From: Bettongia penicillata ogilbyi
Taxonomy: Eukaryota; Chordata; Mammalia; Diprotodontia; Potoroidae
Assembly (NCBI GenBank): GCA_023548195.1
Contig: JAJHZJ010000694.1
Location: 3,440,501-3,504,500 of the forward strand
DNA length: 64,000 nt
Reading direction: 5' to 3'
Shown: positions 45,036 through 55,649 of the stretch, in pieces
Position numbering within the stretch: the stretch's first letter is position 1
Layout of the letters: the number at the start of each line of letters is the position of its first letter
Notes under the pieces: generated by a model
Told to the model about the DNA's origin: nothing
The model's input: only the letters and a program-made list of their open reading frames with translations
Databases searched by the model: none
Translations under genes and position numbers: made by a program

Positions 45036-46065
45036 CTCTTATGGAACTAAAGTCTTTTTCAGATAATCTACAGTTAAAAATCTGATAATTGAAGGCTTCA
45101 GGCCTTTCAGTGTACAACAGTTTTGGTGAATGTTGCCTGCAGTCAGGAAATGATCTATGCAATGTATTACTTCATGTCCCTTCCAGTCCTGGAAGTCTAT
45201 AATTCTATCCTGAACATGAAAAAAATTTAACATACCTTTTAGGGGGGTAATGGAAAAAAATATAGTGGACTTGGGATTCAAAAGACTGAGGCTTGAGTCT
45301 CAGCTCTTCTACTTATAAGCTATGTCACCTTGGTGAAGGAAACAAGTATTATTTATCACAGAGATCATGGGAAATAGGCACCCTCAGTAATGAGAAATCT
45401 TCCTCAGAAACTTTCTAGCTTCAGCAGTCTGAAGTCTTGTACCGAGCATGTCTTCCCGTAGTTGTCTCTCCATTGAACTCTGCAGGTTCCATTAAGTGAC
45501 TTTGGCATTACTCCCCACCCCTCTTGGCCATGTTGTGTAGTATAGTTCCCCTGATACTCGTTTGACTATGAAAAACTCTCTCTGGTTCTGCAAAAGGGAA
45601 TACTCCAGAGTTTTCTTGTCTTGGCAGGATATATCATTCTCCCTACATTATAGCTCTAATGTGGAAATAGACAATACTCCCTCGCATTATGATTCCTGCT
45701 TACTAATCTTAAAGAGGTTTGCCAGGGGATCGGAAACATGCTCTTAGCCCTTCTCCTCTTCAAATAGGTCTTTGTCATCAAACTAGGCTACTGATTTTGA
45801 CTCAGGCACCAGGACTGTATGCCTCTTCTAAGTTATCATTGTTGCAGGCAGAAAAATCACCTCAATTACCTTGAAAGTCCTTCATGGATTCCTCTTGGGG
45901 GCAACTTTGTTGAGGAGTTGCGGCAGTGTGGTATTCTAACGACAGAAAGCTGTGACCTCTCATGCCTAAGGTAGAAGGAACTGCGTGGGAGAAGTCATAC
46001 AATCCTTGGAAATAAAATATGCTGGGAGAACAAAGGGGGAAAACAAACAAAAAAGAAATGGTTCA
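45036..46065. other. No recognised gene
   Basis: A short MIR-like piece lies at about 45245-45340 (GGACTTGGGATTCAAAAGAC). The remaining sequence is unassigned. CpGs at 45440-45470, 45685 and 45920-45945 are noted. Open frames are short. Confidence 0.35.
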
Positions 46066-46074
46066 AGTAAATCC

Positions 46075-46270
46075 TTTTATATTAGAATGTTCTAAACTTT
46101 TCCAAATATTTTAATATTATGCCTTAAAAACAACCATTTGAAGTAGAACAAATCTTATTTTCCATATTTTATAGATCAGGAAACTGAGGCTCTTAAGCAT
46201 TAAGTGAATTGTTCAGAACTGGAACTAGAATCCAGTTTTCTGATCGCCTAAGCTCCTATTCATTCTATTA
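46075..46270 (-). mobile_element. MIR-type SINE
   Basis: ATTTTATAGATCAGGAAACT, GAGGCTCTTAAGCATTAAGT and GAACTAGAATCCAGTTTTCT, in reversed order. Confidence 0.65.
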
Positions 46271-46274
46271 GAAT

Positions 46275-47620
46275 TTTCTATTTTTGGATGAGATTATTTC
46301 CCCATCGCTTTTTAAAATCATACCCTAAAAAAAATCTATTCCACCAAAAGAAGCTTACTTCACTTGAAGTCCTTTGAGAATGCTATCCTACAGAATTGCT
46401 GTAGCAACCAGCATGGATTTCATTCTAAGCCATTTTCTTTCAAAAGAAAAGGAGAGCTCTCTGACACTTTATTTGAATAGTAACTATTAGTCTGTGTCTC
46501 TTTCACCCAGTGTGTGTGACACTGAGCTCTGATGAGAGCCCGAGTCTCTTATGAAGGTGGCCCATGAGAGGCGTCAGGTGGGCAGGGCAAGTCTCCACAC
46601 TCCAGCTTAAAAGCTCAGATACTTGCAGTTCACTAGAGGTAACAAATTCTATCAAGCTGTTTATAGAAGCTAGGATCCTTCCTTTGATTTTCCCCAGATG
46701 CCAGTTTGCATCATTCTTGTCTAGTCTAGGATTTCTGATTCTCCTTCTGCTCTCAGATTCCAATACGTCACCATGGATCTGACCTCTGTCACTGGATCTT
46801 CTCGTATTCCTGCTGCAATCCTGATGTCAGTCTTATCCTCTGTGTTTTACAGATATGTATCCGTTGCCTCAGCCCCCTTATAGACTCTGTTTCAACGTTC
46901 TTACTGCTGATCTTCTAAAGCCTAATCTGGTCCCAGAAAGATGGAATTATTGCTTTGAAATCCCAAGCACCTGAGGTCTCAGGGCCCACCCCTGGTACAA
47001 TTCAGGGTCAGGCCAAATGAGGCAGCCTCAGAATTAGATTTGATCTTAGTAGCTTCTGGACTATACAGGACTTTTATTCCACTGCTGTTTTTCTTTAGAG
47101 ATCTGACACATTTTGAGTTAGGAGAGTGAATTATGAAAAAGTTTCTTAGCAGCTGTTAGCAATTTTTCAGGGGTTGAGGAACACAGCTGAGGCTTTCTAT
47201 ACCTGGATTTGGGAAAGAACACATATTTAAGACAGCTTGGGATGTACTTCAGTGTTGGTATGCCACCATCAGATAGTTCAATTTCCACCCCACCCCCACC
47301 CGTCCACCCCCAGCATTCATGGTGCATCATTTTGGAGAGAAACTATGTGAACATCCAAGTCTTCAAGAAGTTTTTGGCACTTTAACTGTTCTGATTTGAA
47401 TTTTCTCTATCTGTTTTGGTGATGTGGTAAGCTGGCCTGTTGCTCTGTGTCTGTTGCTCTATCTCCATGGAGATCAATCAGGAGCTTATGTGGAGTGTCT
47501 TTGTTATCCTGAGTTCCTGTTTTCCCAAGGCCCATGGTCAGCCTTCATGACACTCTGAAGCTAAGCAATGATGTTGTAATCTTACAGATCCAGCCTGAGA
47601 TATTATATCTGATCCTCCAA
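46275..47620. other. No recognised gene; largely unique sequence
   Basis: Moderate GC. Overlapping frames of 72-86 residues at 46503-46782 occur on both strands and show no domain. No clear transposon. Confidence 0.35.
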
Positions 47621-47628
47621 AACTAAAC

Positions 47629-47727
47629 TAAAACCCCATCACTGGGGATGTTATATATATATATATATAAAACCCCATCACTGGGGATGTTTACCAGGGA
47701 TAGACATACACACTCCTATATATACAT

Positions 47728-47782
<55 letters not shown>

Positions 47783-47815
47783 TACACACTCCTATATATA
47801 CATACACACACACAA
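47629..47815. repeat. Duplicated blocks with TA and CA tracts
   Basis: AACCCCATCACTGGGGATGT occurs at about 47632 and again at about 47672. ACATACACACTCCTATATAT occurs at about 47704 and again at about 47779. TA runs (47650-47668, 47744-47777) and CA runs lie between them. Confidence 0.9.
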
Positions 47816-47865
47816 CAGAACAACAAATACAAATATATATATATTTGTATTTGTTGTTCTGTTGT
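47812..47865. repeat. Perfect 54-bp palindrome without spacer
   Basis: The arms 47812-47838 and 47839-47865 are exact reverse complements, centred on ATATATATAT. The right arm is the beginning of the adjoining minus-strand SINE (TTGTTGTTCTGTTGT). Confidence 0.98.
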
Positions 47866-48088
47866 TTCAGTCATCTCCAACTCTTTGTGACCCCATTTAA
47901 GGTTTTCTCAGCAATACTACTTGAGTGGTTTGCCATTTTTTTCTCTACCCCATTTTATTGAAGAGGAAACTGAGGCATATAGGGATAAGTAACTTGACCA
48001 GGGTCACAAAACTGGTAAGTGTCTGAGGTCAGATTTGAACTCAGGACCTAGTAATTCATCCATTGCACCAACTAGCTGCATATTAACG
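47850..48088 (-). mobile_element. tRNA-derived marsupial SINE, full length
   Basis: TTCAGTCATCTCCAACTCTT, TGTGACCCCATTTAAGGTTT, GAGGAAACTGAGGCATATAG, TTTGAACTCAGGACCTAGTA and CAACTAGCTGC. Confidence 0.92.
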
Positions 48089-48339
48089 AGTAAACACATA
48101 AACATACACATATAAAATTGATGCCACTTATTTTTCATATCTCAGTAACTTCCTAATATACCCTTTTTGCCCATCATAGTCTCCTCCTATAGCAAAGAAA
48201 AACAGTTAATTGTGAACAGCCAATATGGCGACAACATCTGATGGTATATGCAGCATTTCACATGCATAGTCCTTCACTTTTTTATGGAGAGGAAGAGTGT
48301 TTTATCATCTGGCCACCAAGATTCATCATTGCATTTATT

Positions 48340-48608
48340 CAGTCAATTACTTGGTCAATAAGCATTCATTAAATGCCTGCTTAGGTGCCAGGTGCTGGGC
48401 TAAGTACTTTACAAATATCCTGTTTGATTCCTACAACAACTCTGGGAGGTAGGTCTTGTTCCAATGCCCATTTTAGTCATGGAAACTGAGTGAAACAAAA
48501 GTTAAGAGACTTGCCCAAAGTCATACAGTAACTAGTAAGTGTCTGAGGGTGATTTGACCTCAGGTCTTCCTACCTCCAGGCTCTATCCACCCTACTGCCT
48601 AGTTGCTA
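48340..48608 (-). mobile_element. MIR-type SINE
   Basis: ATAAGCATTCATTAAATGCC, TGGGCTAAGTACTTTACAAA, AAGAGACTTGCCCAAAGTCA and TACCTCCAGGCTCTATCCAC. Confidence 0.75.
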
Positions 48609-48609
48609 T

Positions 48610-49345
48610 TTGCATTGTCTCACTCATCGCAAGCAGTTTTTTCTTCGTAGCAACCATGAGCAGCTTCTTAAAATACTGACCTACTTGTTTTTCTTTTAAC
48701 TTCAAGGAGTCTGACAGTTTTTCATTCTCCTGCATGCTTCTGAAGGTCTTTGCTTATTGTCTGAGTATTAATTAGTCCTGTTTGTCACAGTACTTTGTTA
48801 CTTCTTGGCCCACACTTTCCTCTGTGATTTAGTTCAGCTGATCCTCTTTCAAAGGCTTAAATAATGCTTGGAACACTTGACTCTTCCACACCAGAAGATG
48901 CTGTAATAACACGAACAGTCATTCAAGTGTGCTCTTTAAGAGCTACGACTTTTGCACGTTTCCTTGGAGTAACATTCGTATTTAAATTCCACAGAATTAG
49001 AAATACAACAAAAGAGAACAATGAAACATGTGAATAGTCAGAGAAGTAACTGAAAATGGGGAATCAATTCAGCTTCATCTGTTGAAGATCAGTTATTCTG
49101 TCAGCCTAGTGAAAACACAAACAAAGGCTTGCTGATGTCCAAAATGAAATCATATAAAATTGTTTTTCATCCCAATTAATTTACACATCACTATAATTTC
49201 TTAGGGGACAGGGAAAATTATACAAATGCAGTACAATGACTCTTTTATTTTGGATGCTCATTCTAAAGTGGCAGTTAGATAACTATTCTAAATTGATAGA
49301 TAATAAGCATAATGAATAAAGCACACTTAGAGCTCTCCAGAAATA
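48610..49345. other. Candidate conserved non-coding region
   Basis: Repeat-poor. It has TATTAATTAGTCCTGTTTGT, ATAACACGAACAGTCATTCA, ACTTTTGCACGTTTCCTTGG, CCCAATTAATTTACACATCA and several E-box/homeodomain-like cores. Confidence 0.35.
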
Positions 49346-49349
49346 GATG

Positions 49350-49590
49350 TTACATATATGAAGCTTTCTCTGATCTTCTAAGTAGGAGAGATTCCTCTCT
49401 CTCTCTCAAGCTCCTCTGGCCTCTTCCAGGCAAATGCCACTTTCTAACCTGGAGTATAACTCTTTGTTTACATGTCATATGGCTCCTCCAAGAATGTAAG
49501 TTTCATGAGGTTAGAGGCTACATTATATTTCATTGTGCAGTACTACCTATTTCAATAGGCACCAATACACTTGGATTGAACTGAATTATA
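49350..49590 (+). mobile_element. LINE-2 3' end
   Basis: GAAGCTTTCTCTGATCTTCT, GTATAACTCTTTGTTTACAT, AATGTAAGTTTCATGAGGTT and ACTTGGATTGAACTGAATTA. Confidence 0.65.
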
Positions 49591-49594
49591 ACAT

Positions 49595-50440
49595 CTAGAA
49601 GTGAACTAGTGCAATATCTTAATCATCTCTCACTGAAACAAAAATCGTACATTATGATATGGTGAGATTTCTGCCAAACCTTAGTCTTTTAAGTGTTCTC
49701 ACCTGGGTGGAAAATGATTAAATACAAAGGAGAATTATAATCCCAAGTTTACTAGCACTTGTATTGTCCCTTTTCTCTCTTTGTTTTCAAAAGATTAAAA
49801 GGATGGTCTTCTTTCTCTTTGAAGAAAACAATAATAATGATTTTAGCTCTAACATTTACACATTGCTTTTTCCCTATTGGTTCTTTGGAGCTCAGCATGC
49901 AATGTGGTAACTAGAAACTCCAAGATGTAATTTATAAAATTTCAAATAGTACCTGATTAAAAAGTGTTTCAGGGGAAAAAAAAACCCAGTATAATCAAGA
50001 CTGAAAGGGGTTCATTGCCTCTCTCTGTCTTCTGAGCCCTGCAAAGGTAACAGAGCTGTGAAAAGTGCATGATCCAGCTGTAATTACTAAGGAATCAAGA
50101 ACCACTTAGAATTATGGTTATCAGCAATTCCCAAGCTATGTCTTGTGATACCCGAGGCAGCTGAGACCTCAGGGAAGTAATGATGGCTTCAGAACTTTCT
50201 GTCATTACAGACAGGACTGATTTAGTGGAGGAATGAACCTTTAGCCCAAATGGCAAAGTTAGGAAAATTCATTTTAGTAATGTTAGTATGTTCAGACTGG
50301 AGAGCAAAAGTGCTTCCAAATATTCCATTCTAAGACATAAAGCCAGGCTGATCTTAGGCACAAAAAATTAAATGTGGAATACAATGTTTCAGATATCACT
50401 CTTTCTTATCACTGTGATCATTTGAACCCTCAAGAATTAT
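49595..50440. other. No recognised gene or repeat
   Basis: AT-rich, no notable open frame. Confidence 0.35.
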
Positions 50441-50453
50441 GAGATTTGGAGAC

Positions 50454-50608
50454 AACTAGGTGGTGAAATGAACAGAGCACTGGCCTTGGAGCAGGAGAAC
50501 CCGAGTTCAAATTCATCCTCAGACACTTGACATTACTAGTTGTGTGACCTTGGGCAAGTCACCTAAACCTGATTGCCTCACCTCCCCCCTCCAAAAAAAA
50601 AAAAGAAT
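50454..50608 (+). mobile_element. tRNA-derived marsupial SINE, short form with A-tail
   Basis: ACAACTAGGTGGTGAAATGA, GAGTTCAAATTCATCCTCAG, GTGTGACCTTGGGCAAGTCA and CCTGATTGCCTCACC, then an A-run. AAGAATTATGAGATTT before and AAGAATTGAGATTT after it form an imperfect target-site duplication. Confidence 0.92.
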
Positions 50609-50667
50609 TGAGATTTTTAGAGTTGAAAAGGGAGATAGGTGCAATGCTTTGTGCCTACCTTATGGAG

Positions 50668-50895
50668 GAGGCAACTAGGTGGCAAAGTGAACAGAGAGCT
50701 GGCCTTGGAGTCAGAAAGGCTTCTGGTATTTCCTAGCTATGTGACAATGGGCAAATCACTAAACCTCTGCTTGCCTCAATGTCCTCATGTGCAAAGTGAA
50801 CATTATAATAGCACCTGTTATGCCATGTTGTAAGGACAAAATGAGATAATATTCATCAATAATTTTGCAAAACTCTAAAAGACTGTTTAAATGCT
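50668..50895 (+). mobile_element. MIR/CORE-type SINE with tRNA-like head
   Basis: GGCAACTAGGTGGCAAAGTG, AACAGAGAGCTGGCCTTGGA, CACTAAACCTCTGCTTGCCT and ACAAAATGAGATAATATTCA. Confidence 0.75.
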
Positions 50896-50964
50896 AATTA
50901 TTTTAAACTGAGCTCCAGTGATTAAAAATGATTCTTCACTTTGATTCGTTGAAAAGACTTTGGA

Positions 50965-51560
50965 AGCTGTCAATCCATAAGCATTTATTAAAGGCTTGCT
51001 ATATGAAAGACACTATGCTAGCACTGGGATACAAAGACAAAAACTAAATTTTCCTTGCCCTTAAGGAGCTTATATTATATCAAGGGAGAAATAGAAACAT
51101 ATATAAGCATGTACAAAGTAACCACGAAGTGATTGAGTAGAGAAGGGACAGTAGGTAGAGCAGTGGATAGAGTATGAGACCTGGAAGCAAGAAGATTCTT
51201 TTTCCTGAGTTCAGATCTAGTCTTAGATCCTTAGTAGCTGTGTGAACTTGGGCAAGTCACTTAACCTAGTTTGTCAGTTTCCTCACTTGTAAAATGAGCT
51301 GGAGAAGGAAATGACAAGCCATCCCAATATCTTTGCAAAGAAAACCCTGAATGTGGTCACAAAGAGTTGGACATGACTGAAAAATGCCTGAACAGCAGCA
51401 ACAATTGGATGGAGAAGGAGCCAGCATCAAGAGAGCTCAGAAAGGCTTTTATCTGGAAGGTACTGTTTAAATTGAGTCTTGTCAGGTTAGGCATTATGAG
51501 TCATAGAGATGAAGAAGGAATGCATTCCAGGCTTTGAGATGAAATCCAGTGTACTTTCCA
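50965..51560 (+). repeat. Unassigned dispersed repeat split by a SINE
   Basis: CATAAGCATTTATTAAAGGC, CTTAAGGAGCTTATATTATA, then after the SINE GAAAGGCTTTTATCTGGAAG and GGAATGCATTCCAGGCTTTG. Same family type as 6350-8010. Confidence 0.5.
51143..51405 (+). mobile_element. tRNA-derived marsupial SINE, full length
   Basis: ACAGTAGGTAGAGCAGTGGA, GGGCAAGTCACTTAACCTAG, GAGCTGGAGAAGGAAATGAC, AGAGTTGGACATGACTGAAA, then an AACAGCAGCAACAA tail. Confidence 0.95.
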
Positions 51561-51885
51561 CTGAATCATACTTCTAGAACAGAGGTTTCTTAAACCTTTT
51601 TTTTTTGTGTGTCATGAACCTCTTTGGAAGTCTGGTGAAGCTTATGGATTCCTTTCTCAGAATATTTTTAAAATGCATACAATAAAATATGATTAAAATT
51701 ATATTCAAATACAGTTATAAAAAGATTAAAAAAAATTTCAAAGACTTAAGAATAAGAATACCTGTCTGGAGTGAGTATCTGTTAAGTTATATAAGTTATA
51801 TGTTCTGGGTAAGTTGGTATAAAATTATGCCTTGGAATGCTATAAGATTCCAATCTTATATCTACTCATCTATGAATGCTTAATA

Positions 51886-52087
51886 TAGGGGTGAGGAACC
51901 TACAGTCTTAAGGCCACATGTGATCCTCTAAGGTACTCAAGTATGGCCCTTTAACTGAATCCAAACTTCAGAACAAATCCCCTTAATAAAAAGATCTGTT
52001 CCGTAAAACTCGGACTCAGCCAAAAGACCACAGCTGAGGACCCAGTAGGCCATGTGTGGCTTCAAGGCCCCAGGTTCCCCACCCCTG
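51886..52087. mobile_element. MITE-like, hAT-type non-autonomous DNA transposon
   Basis: The ends are inverted: TAGGGGTGAGGAACCT at the left against CAGGGGTGGGGAACCT read from the right. The sub-terminal GGCCACATGTGATCCTCTA also pairs loosely with the far side. 202 bp, no coding. The 8-bp flanks (GCTTAATA and AACTCTGA) do not match. Confidence 0.75.
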
Positions 52088-52093
52088 AACTCT

Positions 52094-52187
52094 GAGATAT
52101 CATGTGGAATCCTTGTGTTGACCATATAGATTAGCACGCCTAGTAAGGGAAGCAATGGAAATCACAGGTCAGTACTTAGATTTGGAG
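52094..52187. repeat. Segment duplicated at 53644-53735, copy 1
   Basis: 94 bases, about 92 percent identical to the second copy (six substitutions and one 2-base gap counted by eye). It begins only seven bases after the MITE-like element. Confidence 0.93.
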
Positions 52188-52486
52188 AAATCAGATATGT
52201 CTGGTTGAATTGGGGAAGCACTCCATGTAGGAGTCATGAAGACCAAATGTGAATCCTATGTGAAAATCAATAAAAGAGATATTACCTGTAGGGAGGTATT
52301 CCTTGGCTACATAATTCTGTATCAGCATAGGTATGGTATTAGCAAACCAACCTGGTTAATTACTTAGTGCTAGCCAAAGTATTTGTGCCGATGAAAATAA
52401 CATAGGAAAATTTCATCTTGTGTCTCAGAATAAAGGACAGAATTAAATCTTACAAGCTATTTCAAATGAAAGTGGATTTTTCTTAG

Positions 52487-52770
52487 AATCTCAGTCTTAC
52501 AATCTTAGGTTGGAAAGGACCCAAGGGAACATAGTGCAAGATAGTTCATTTAATTTATTATTATTATTTTTTACAGTTCATATTCTTTAAAAGTTCTTCC
52601 TTGTACTGGAGTGAAATCTTTCCTCTAACTTAGCTTTAATAGTTCTCATTCTGACTTGTGGAGCTGCACAGAATAAATGTAATTCCATTTCCAGACAATC
52701 CCTCAATTACTTGAAGATAGTTTAACGCAGGTCCCTGAAGATTCTTCTTCTAATCTGTGGTTACTTCCAG
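52487..52770 (-). mobile_element. CR1/L3-type LINE 3' relic
   Basis: GAATCTCAGTCTTACAATCT, TAGGTTGGAAAGGACCCAAG, AGTTCTTCCTTGTACTGGAG and CAATCCCTCAATTACTTGAA are in antisense 3'-end order. Confidence 0.6.
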
Positions 52771-52799
52771 GATTCCCTATATGAATCCTTATTTTCTTT

Positions 52800-53205
52800 A
52801 CAGCTCAGTTGTATCTTCTTCTTGAAGCCTTCCCTGGGCTCTCAATAATTAGTACTTTCTCTCTCTTGAAGTTTCTTTGTATATACTTGGTATTTACTTG
52901 TTTGCCTAAGAGATTGTCCCCGATATACTTGTGTACATATAATTTCATGTTACCTCCTCTATTAGATTGTAAACTCCTCGAGAGTAAGGACAGTTTTTTG
53001 CCTTTCTTTGAATCTCTAGTGTGGAACACAGTGTCTAGCGCATAGAGGGTGTTTTAAAAACCTGTCCCTCATCTACTGTTCTCCTGTTCTCAGAAAGATG
53101 TCAGCTCTTTGAGTAATGGAATAGTTTCCTTTTGGTCTTTTTATCTCTAGAACTTAGCACAGTGCCTTGCATATAGCAGAAGACTAAGAAATTTTTTTTG
53201 GATTT
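52800..53205 (+). mobile_element. Two LINE-2 3' ends in series
   Basis: The first (52800-53045) has TTCTTGAAGCCTTCCCTGGG, TTAGATTGTAAACTCCTCGA and GAACACAGTGTCTAGCGCAT. The second (53075-53200) has GATGTCAGCTCTTTGAGTAA and TAGCACAGTGCCTTGCATAT. Confidence 0.75.
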
Positions 53206-53604
53206 AATTATGACATGAATTCAAGTTTCCCCACTATTCTGGTTTGCATTCTTCCAGACATTATCTGAGTTCCCAATGTTTCTCTTAAAACATTGTACCC
53301 CAAATTTTAGATACATAGAAAAGATTGAATACTCTTGTAAAGATGGTGGTTGATGCCTAATGTTAGTTTCCAAATTCAGAATCTCCCTGCATATGTGTGA
53401 ATGTAAGGAAGACATGTTATTATTAGTATATGAAAATGATGTTACTTATAGCTGGTGATTTGGGACTGGTACTTCAGAGAGACTGGGGATAAATATGTAG
53501 TATCCATCAGCTGTTGGATAGGTTTTTATATATAGATAGAATAAGCCTCAAAATCAGAATTATCTGAGTTAAGGCAGTACAAGGAGGGCTTACTAGTGAC
53601 ATTG

Positions 53605-53850
53605 GGGCAGCTAGGTGGTACAGTGGATAGAGTACCAATGTAGGAGATATCATATGGACTCCTTGTTGACCATATAGATTAGTATACCTACTAAGGGAAG
53701 CAATGGAAATCACAGGTCAGTACTTAGATTTGGAGTCAGGAGGACTTGAGTTCAAATCTCACCTCAGACATTTGACACTCACTTGGGTAAGTCACTTAAC
53801 CCCTTGGTTAAAGGGATGTGACCTTGGGCAAGTCATTTAACCCCAACTGC
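53605..53850 (+). mobile_element. tRNA-derived marsupial SINE split by the duplicated segment
   Basis: Head GGGGCAGCTAGGTGGTACAG, TGGATAGAGTACC (to 53637). The text resumes at about 53720 (TTAGATTTGGAGTCAGGAGG, CTTGAGTTCAAATCTCACCT) and runs to GGGCAAGTCATTTAACCCCA and CTGCCTCA. Confidence 0.9.
53644..53735. repeat. Segment duplicated from 52094-52187, copy 2
   Basis: 92 bases inside a SINE. AGTAC occurs on both sides of the foreign part (GAGTACC before, GTCAGTACTTAG at its end). Confidence 0.93.
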
Positions 53851-54035
53851 CTCATCCTGGGTCATCTCCAGTCATCCTGATGCATATCTGGTCACTGGAT
53901 TCAGATGACTCTGAAAGAGAAATGAGACTGGTAACCTATCTGCACAGCCCTCCCTCACTCAAAACAAAGTCAAGTGCAAGTCATGTCATTATTTCTCTGA
54001 TGACATGGTCTTCTTTGGTAAGGAAGGAGAAATAC
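53850..54035 (+). mobile_element. Composite marsupial SINE, 3' part
   Basis: TCATCTCCAGTCATCCTGAT, CTGGTCACTGGATTCAGATG, AGCCCTCCCTCACTCAAAAC and GTCATGTCATTATTTCTCTG, then ATGGTCTTCTTTGG. Confidence 0.85.
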
Positions 54036-54369
54036 ATATACTATTTATATGTAGTTAAACCTGTGCTCTGAATTTTTTTCTAATTGCTATCAATTCCTAT
54101 TTTGTCAGTTACTTATGTTTGTGATTGGGAAGTCATGGGCTTGTGAGACAAATGGCCCAAGTCAGGAGGACTGTACCCTTGGAATGGGATGGAATTAATA
54201 GGACAATGCAGAGTTTGGACTTTCAGCCTTGGGCTCATTAACATCATCTTTAAGCAAAATAGCTCAACCACAGAAGGTCATGTGATCACACTTGATGGTA
54301 TTGTTCTCTGAGTGTAGTATACTTTATTCCTACAGTGAGGTCCATGCTGAAATGAAACTCTAGAATTTA

Positions 54370-54602
54370 GGTGGCAGAGCAGATTGAATGCTAGACTTGG
54401 AGCCGGACAGCCTGAGCTGGAATCCTGCCTTAGACACTTACTAGCTGTGTAATCCTGAGCCAGTCACTTAATCACTTGGCATCAGTTTCCTAAAGTGTAA
54501 AATGGGGATAATAATCCTACCTACCTCAGAGAGTTGTGAGGATCGAATGTGAAACACTTGGTATACATACCTTAAAGTGCCATATAACTATTAGCTCTGA
54601 GG
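54370..54602 (+). mobile_element. MIR/CORE-type SINE
   Basis: GGTGGCAGAGCAGATTGAAT, ACTTACTAGCTGTGTAATCC, AAGTGTAAAATGGGGATAAT and CATACCTTAAAGTGCCATAT. Confidence 0.85.
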
Positions 54603-54739
54603 ATAATAAAAGACTCAGAATTGTTTCACAGTTTGCCAGTTAATAACTGAGTGTACCTTCTGAAAGTGTTTTTGAAGCTGTTTTCTGTACTGGTTGCTTA
54701 TAGTACCTGACCTGGTGAAGTAGGTGAGTTTTTTTTTAT

Positions 54740-55150
54740 TTTATAACTTAATTTGTTTATTTTTCATTTTCAATGTTCACTTCCATAAGTTTTAAATTTT
54801 CTCTCCCTCCCTCTTCCCCCCCCTCCCCTAGATGGCATATAATCTCATATAGGCTCTCTATATACATTCCTATTAGACATATTTTCATATTAGTCATGTT
54901 GCATAGAAGAATTAGACCACATGGGAGGAACCATAAAAAAGAAAAGAAAACAAAACAAAAAAGAAAATAGTCTTCTTCACCCTATATTCAGACTCCATAG
55001 TTCATTCTCTGGGTGTGGATGGCATTTTCCATCATGAGTCCTTTGGAATTGTTTTAGGTCCTTGCATTGCTGAGAAGGGCTAAGTCCACCAAGGTCAGTC
55101 CTCGCACACTGTGGCTGCTTCCGTGTACAATATTCTCCTGGTTGAGGTCA
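54740..55150 (-). mobile_element. L1-type 3' end
   Basis: The T-rich start is followed by CCTCCCTCTTCCCCCCCCTC, ATATTAGTCATGTTGCATAG, TGGCATTTTCCATCATGAGT, CCTTTGGAATTGTTTTAGGT and TTGCTGAGAAGGGCTAAG. I recall this order as the reversed 3' end of marsupial L1. Confidence 0.65.
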
Positions 55151-55640
55151 TGAAGTAGGTGTTTTGCCTACTCTTGTTCCCAGCTTCCCTTTCCTTCCAT
55201 TTTCTCCTCCCTCACTCCTAAGTCCCTTTACATCCACTGAACTTTCAGGTTTTAATGGACCACTTCCTTTCCCTAATGGTGGTTTCCCTATGGAAACCTG
55301 CTGTCAGGGAAGGATCATTTATATTTTAGTGCAATTAAGTTTGTTGGGTAGGAATACTTCATATTCTTTAGAAAATCTCTGAGTCTTAGGTTTCTTCATC
55401 CATGTGCCACTGACAGTGGGAATGAGTGATTAAAATTTTGTTTTTGATAATTGTGGTAAAAATAAGGTTGAATTTAATTTTTTCTGATTGTATAATTAAA
55501 GTTGAGACTTTAAAGGCAAAAAAAGTTCTTGAATATTACCGAAAAGCCCAGTGACATTCAGTGTTAGCTATTTAGCTAGAATATTTATGCTAGACTAACA
55601 TGTTCACTCCATATGTTGATTATATGCAATTTTATCCAAA
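55151..55640. other. No recognised gene or repeat
   Basis: Starts with a CT-rich stretch, then AT-rich sequence. No domain in the 72-residue frame at 55164-55382. Confidence 0.35.
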
Positions 55641-55649
55641 GTTACTTAG

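Noticed and set aside
46503..46782. Overlapping frames on both strands, possible exon
   Set aside because: No domain, no clear splice pattern and no codon signal that I can judge by eye.
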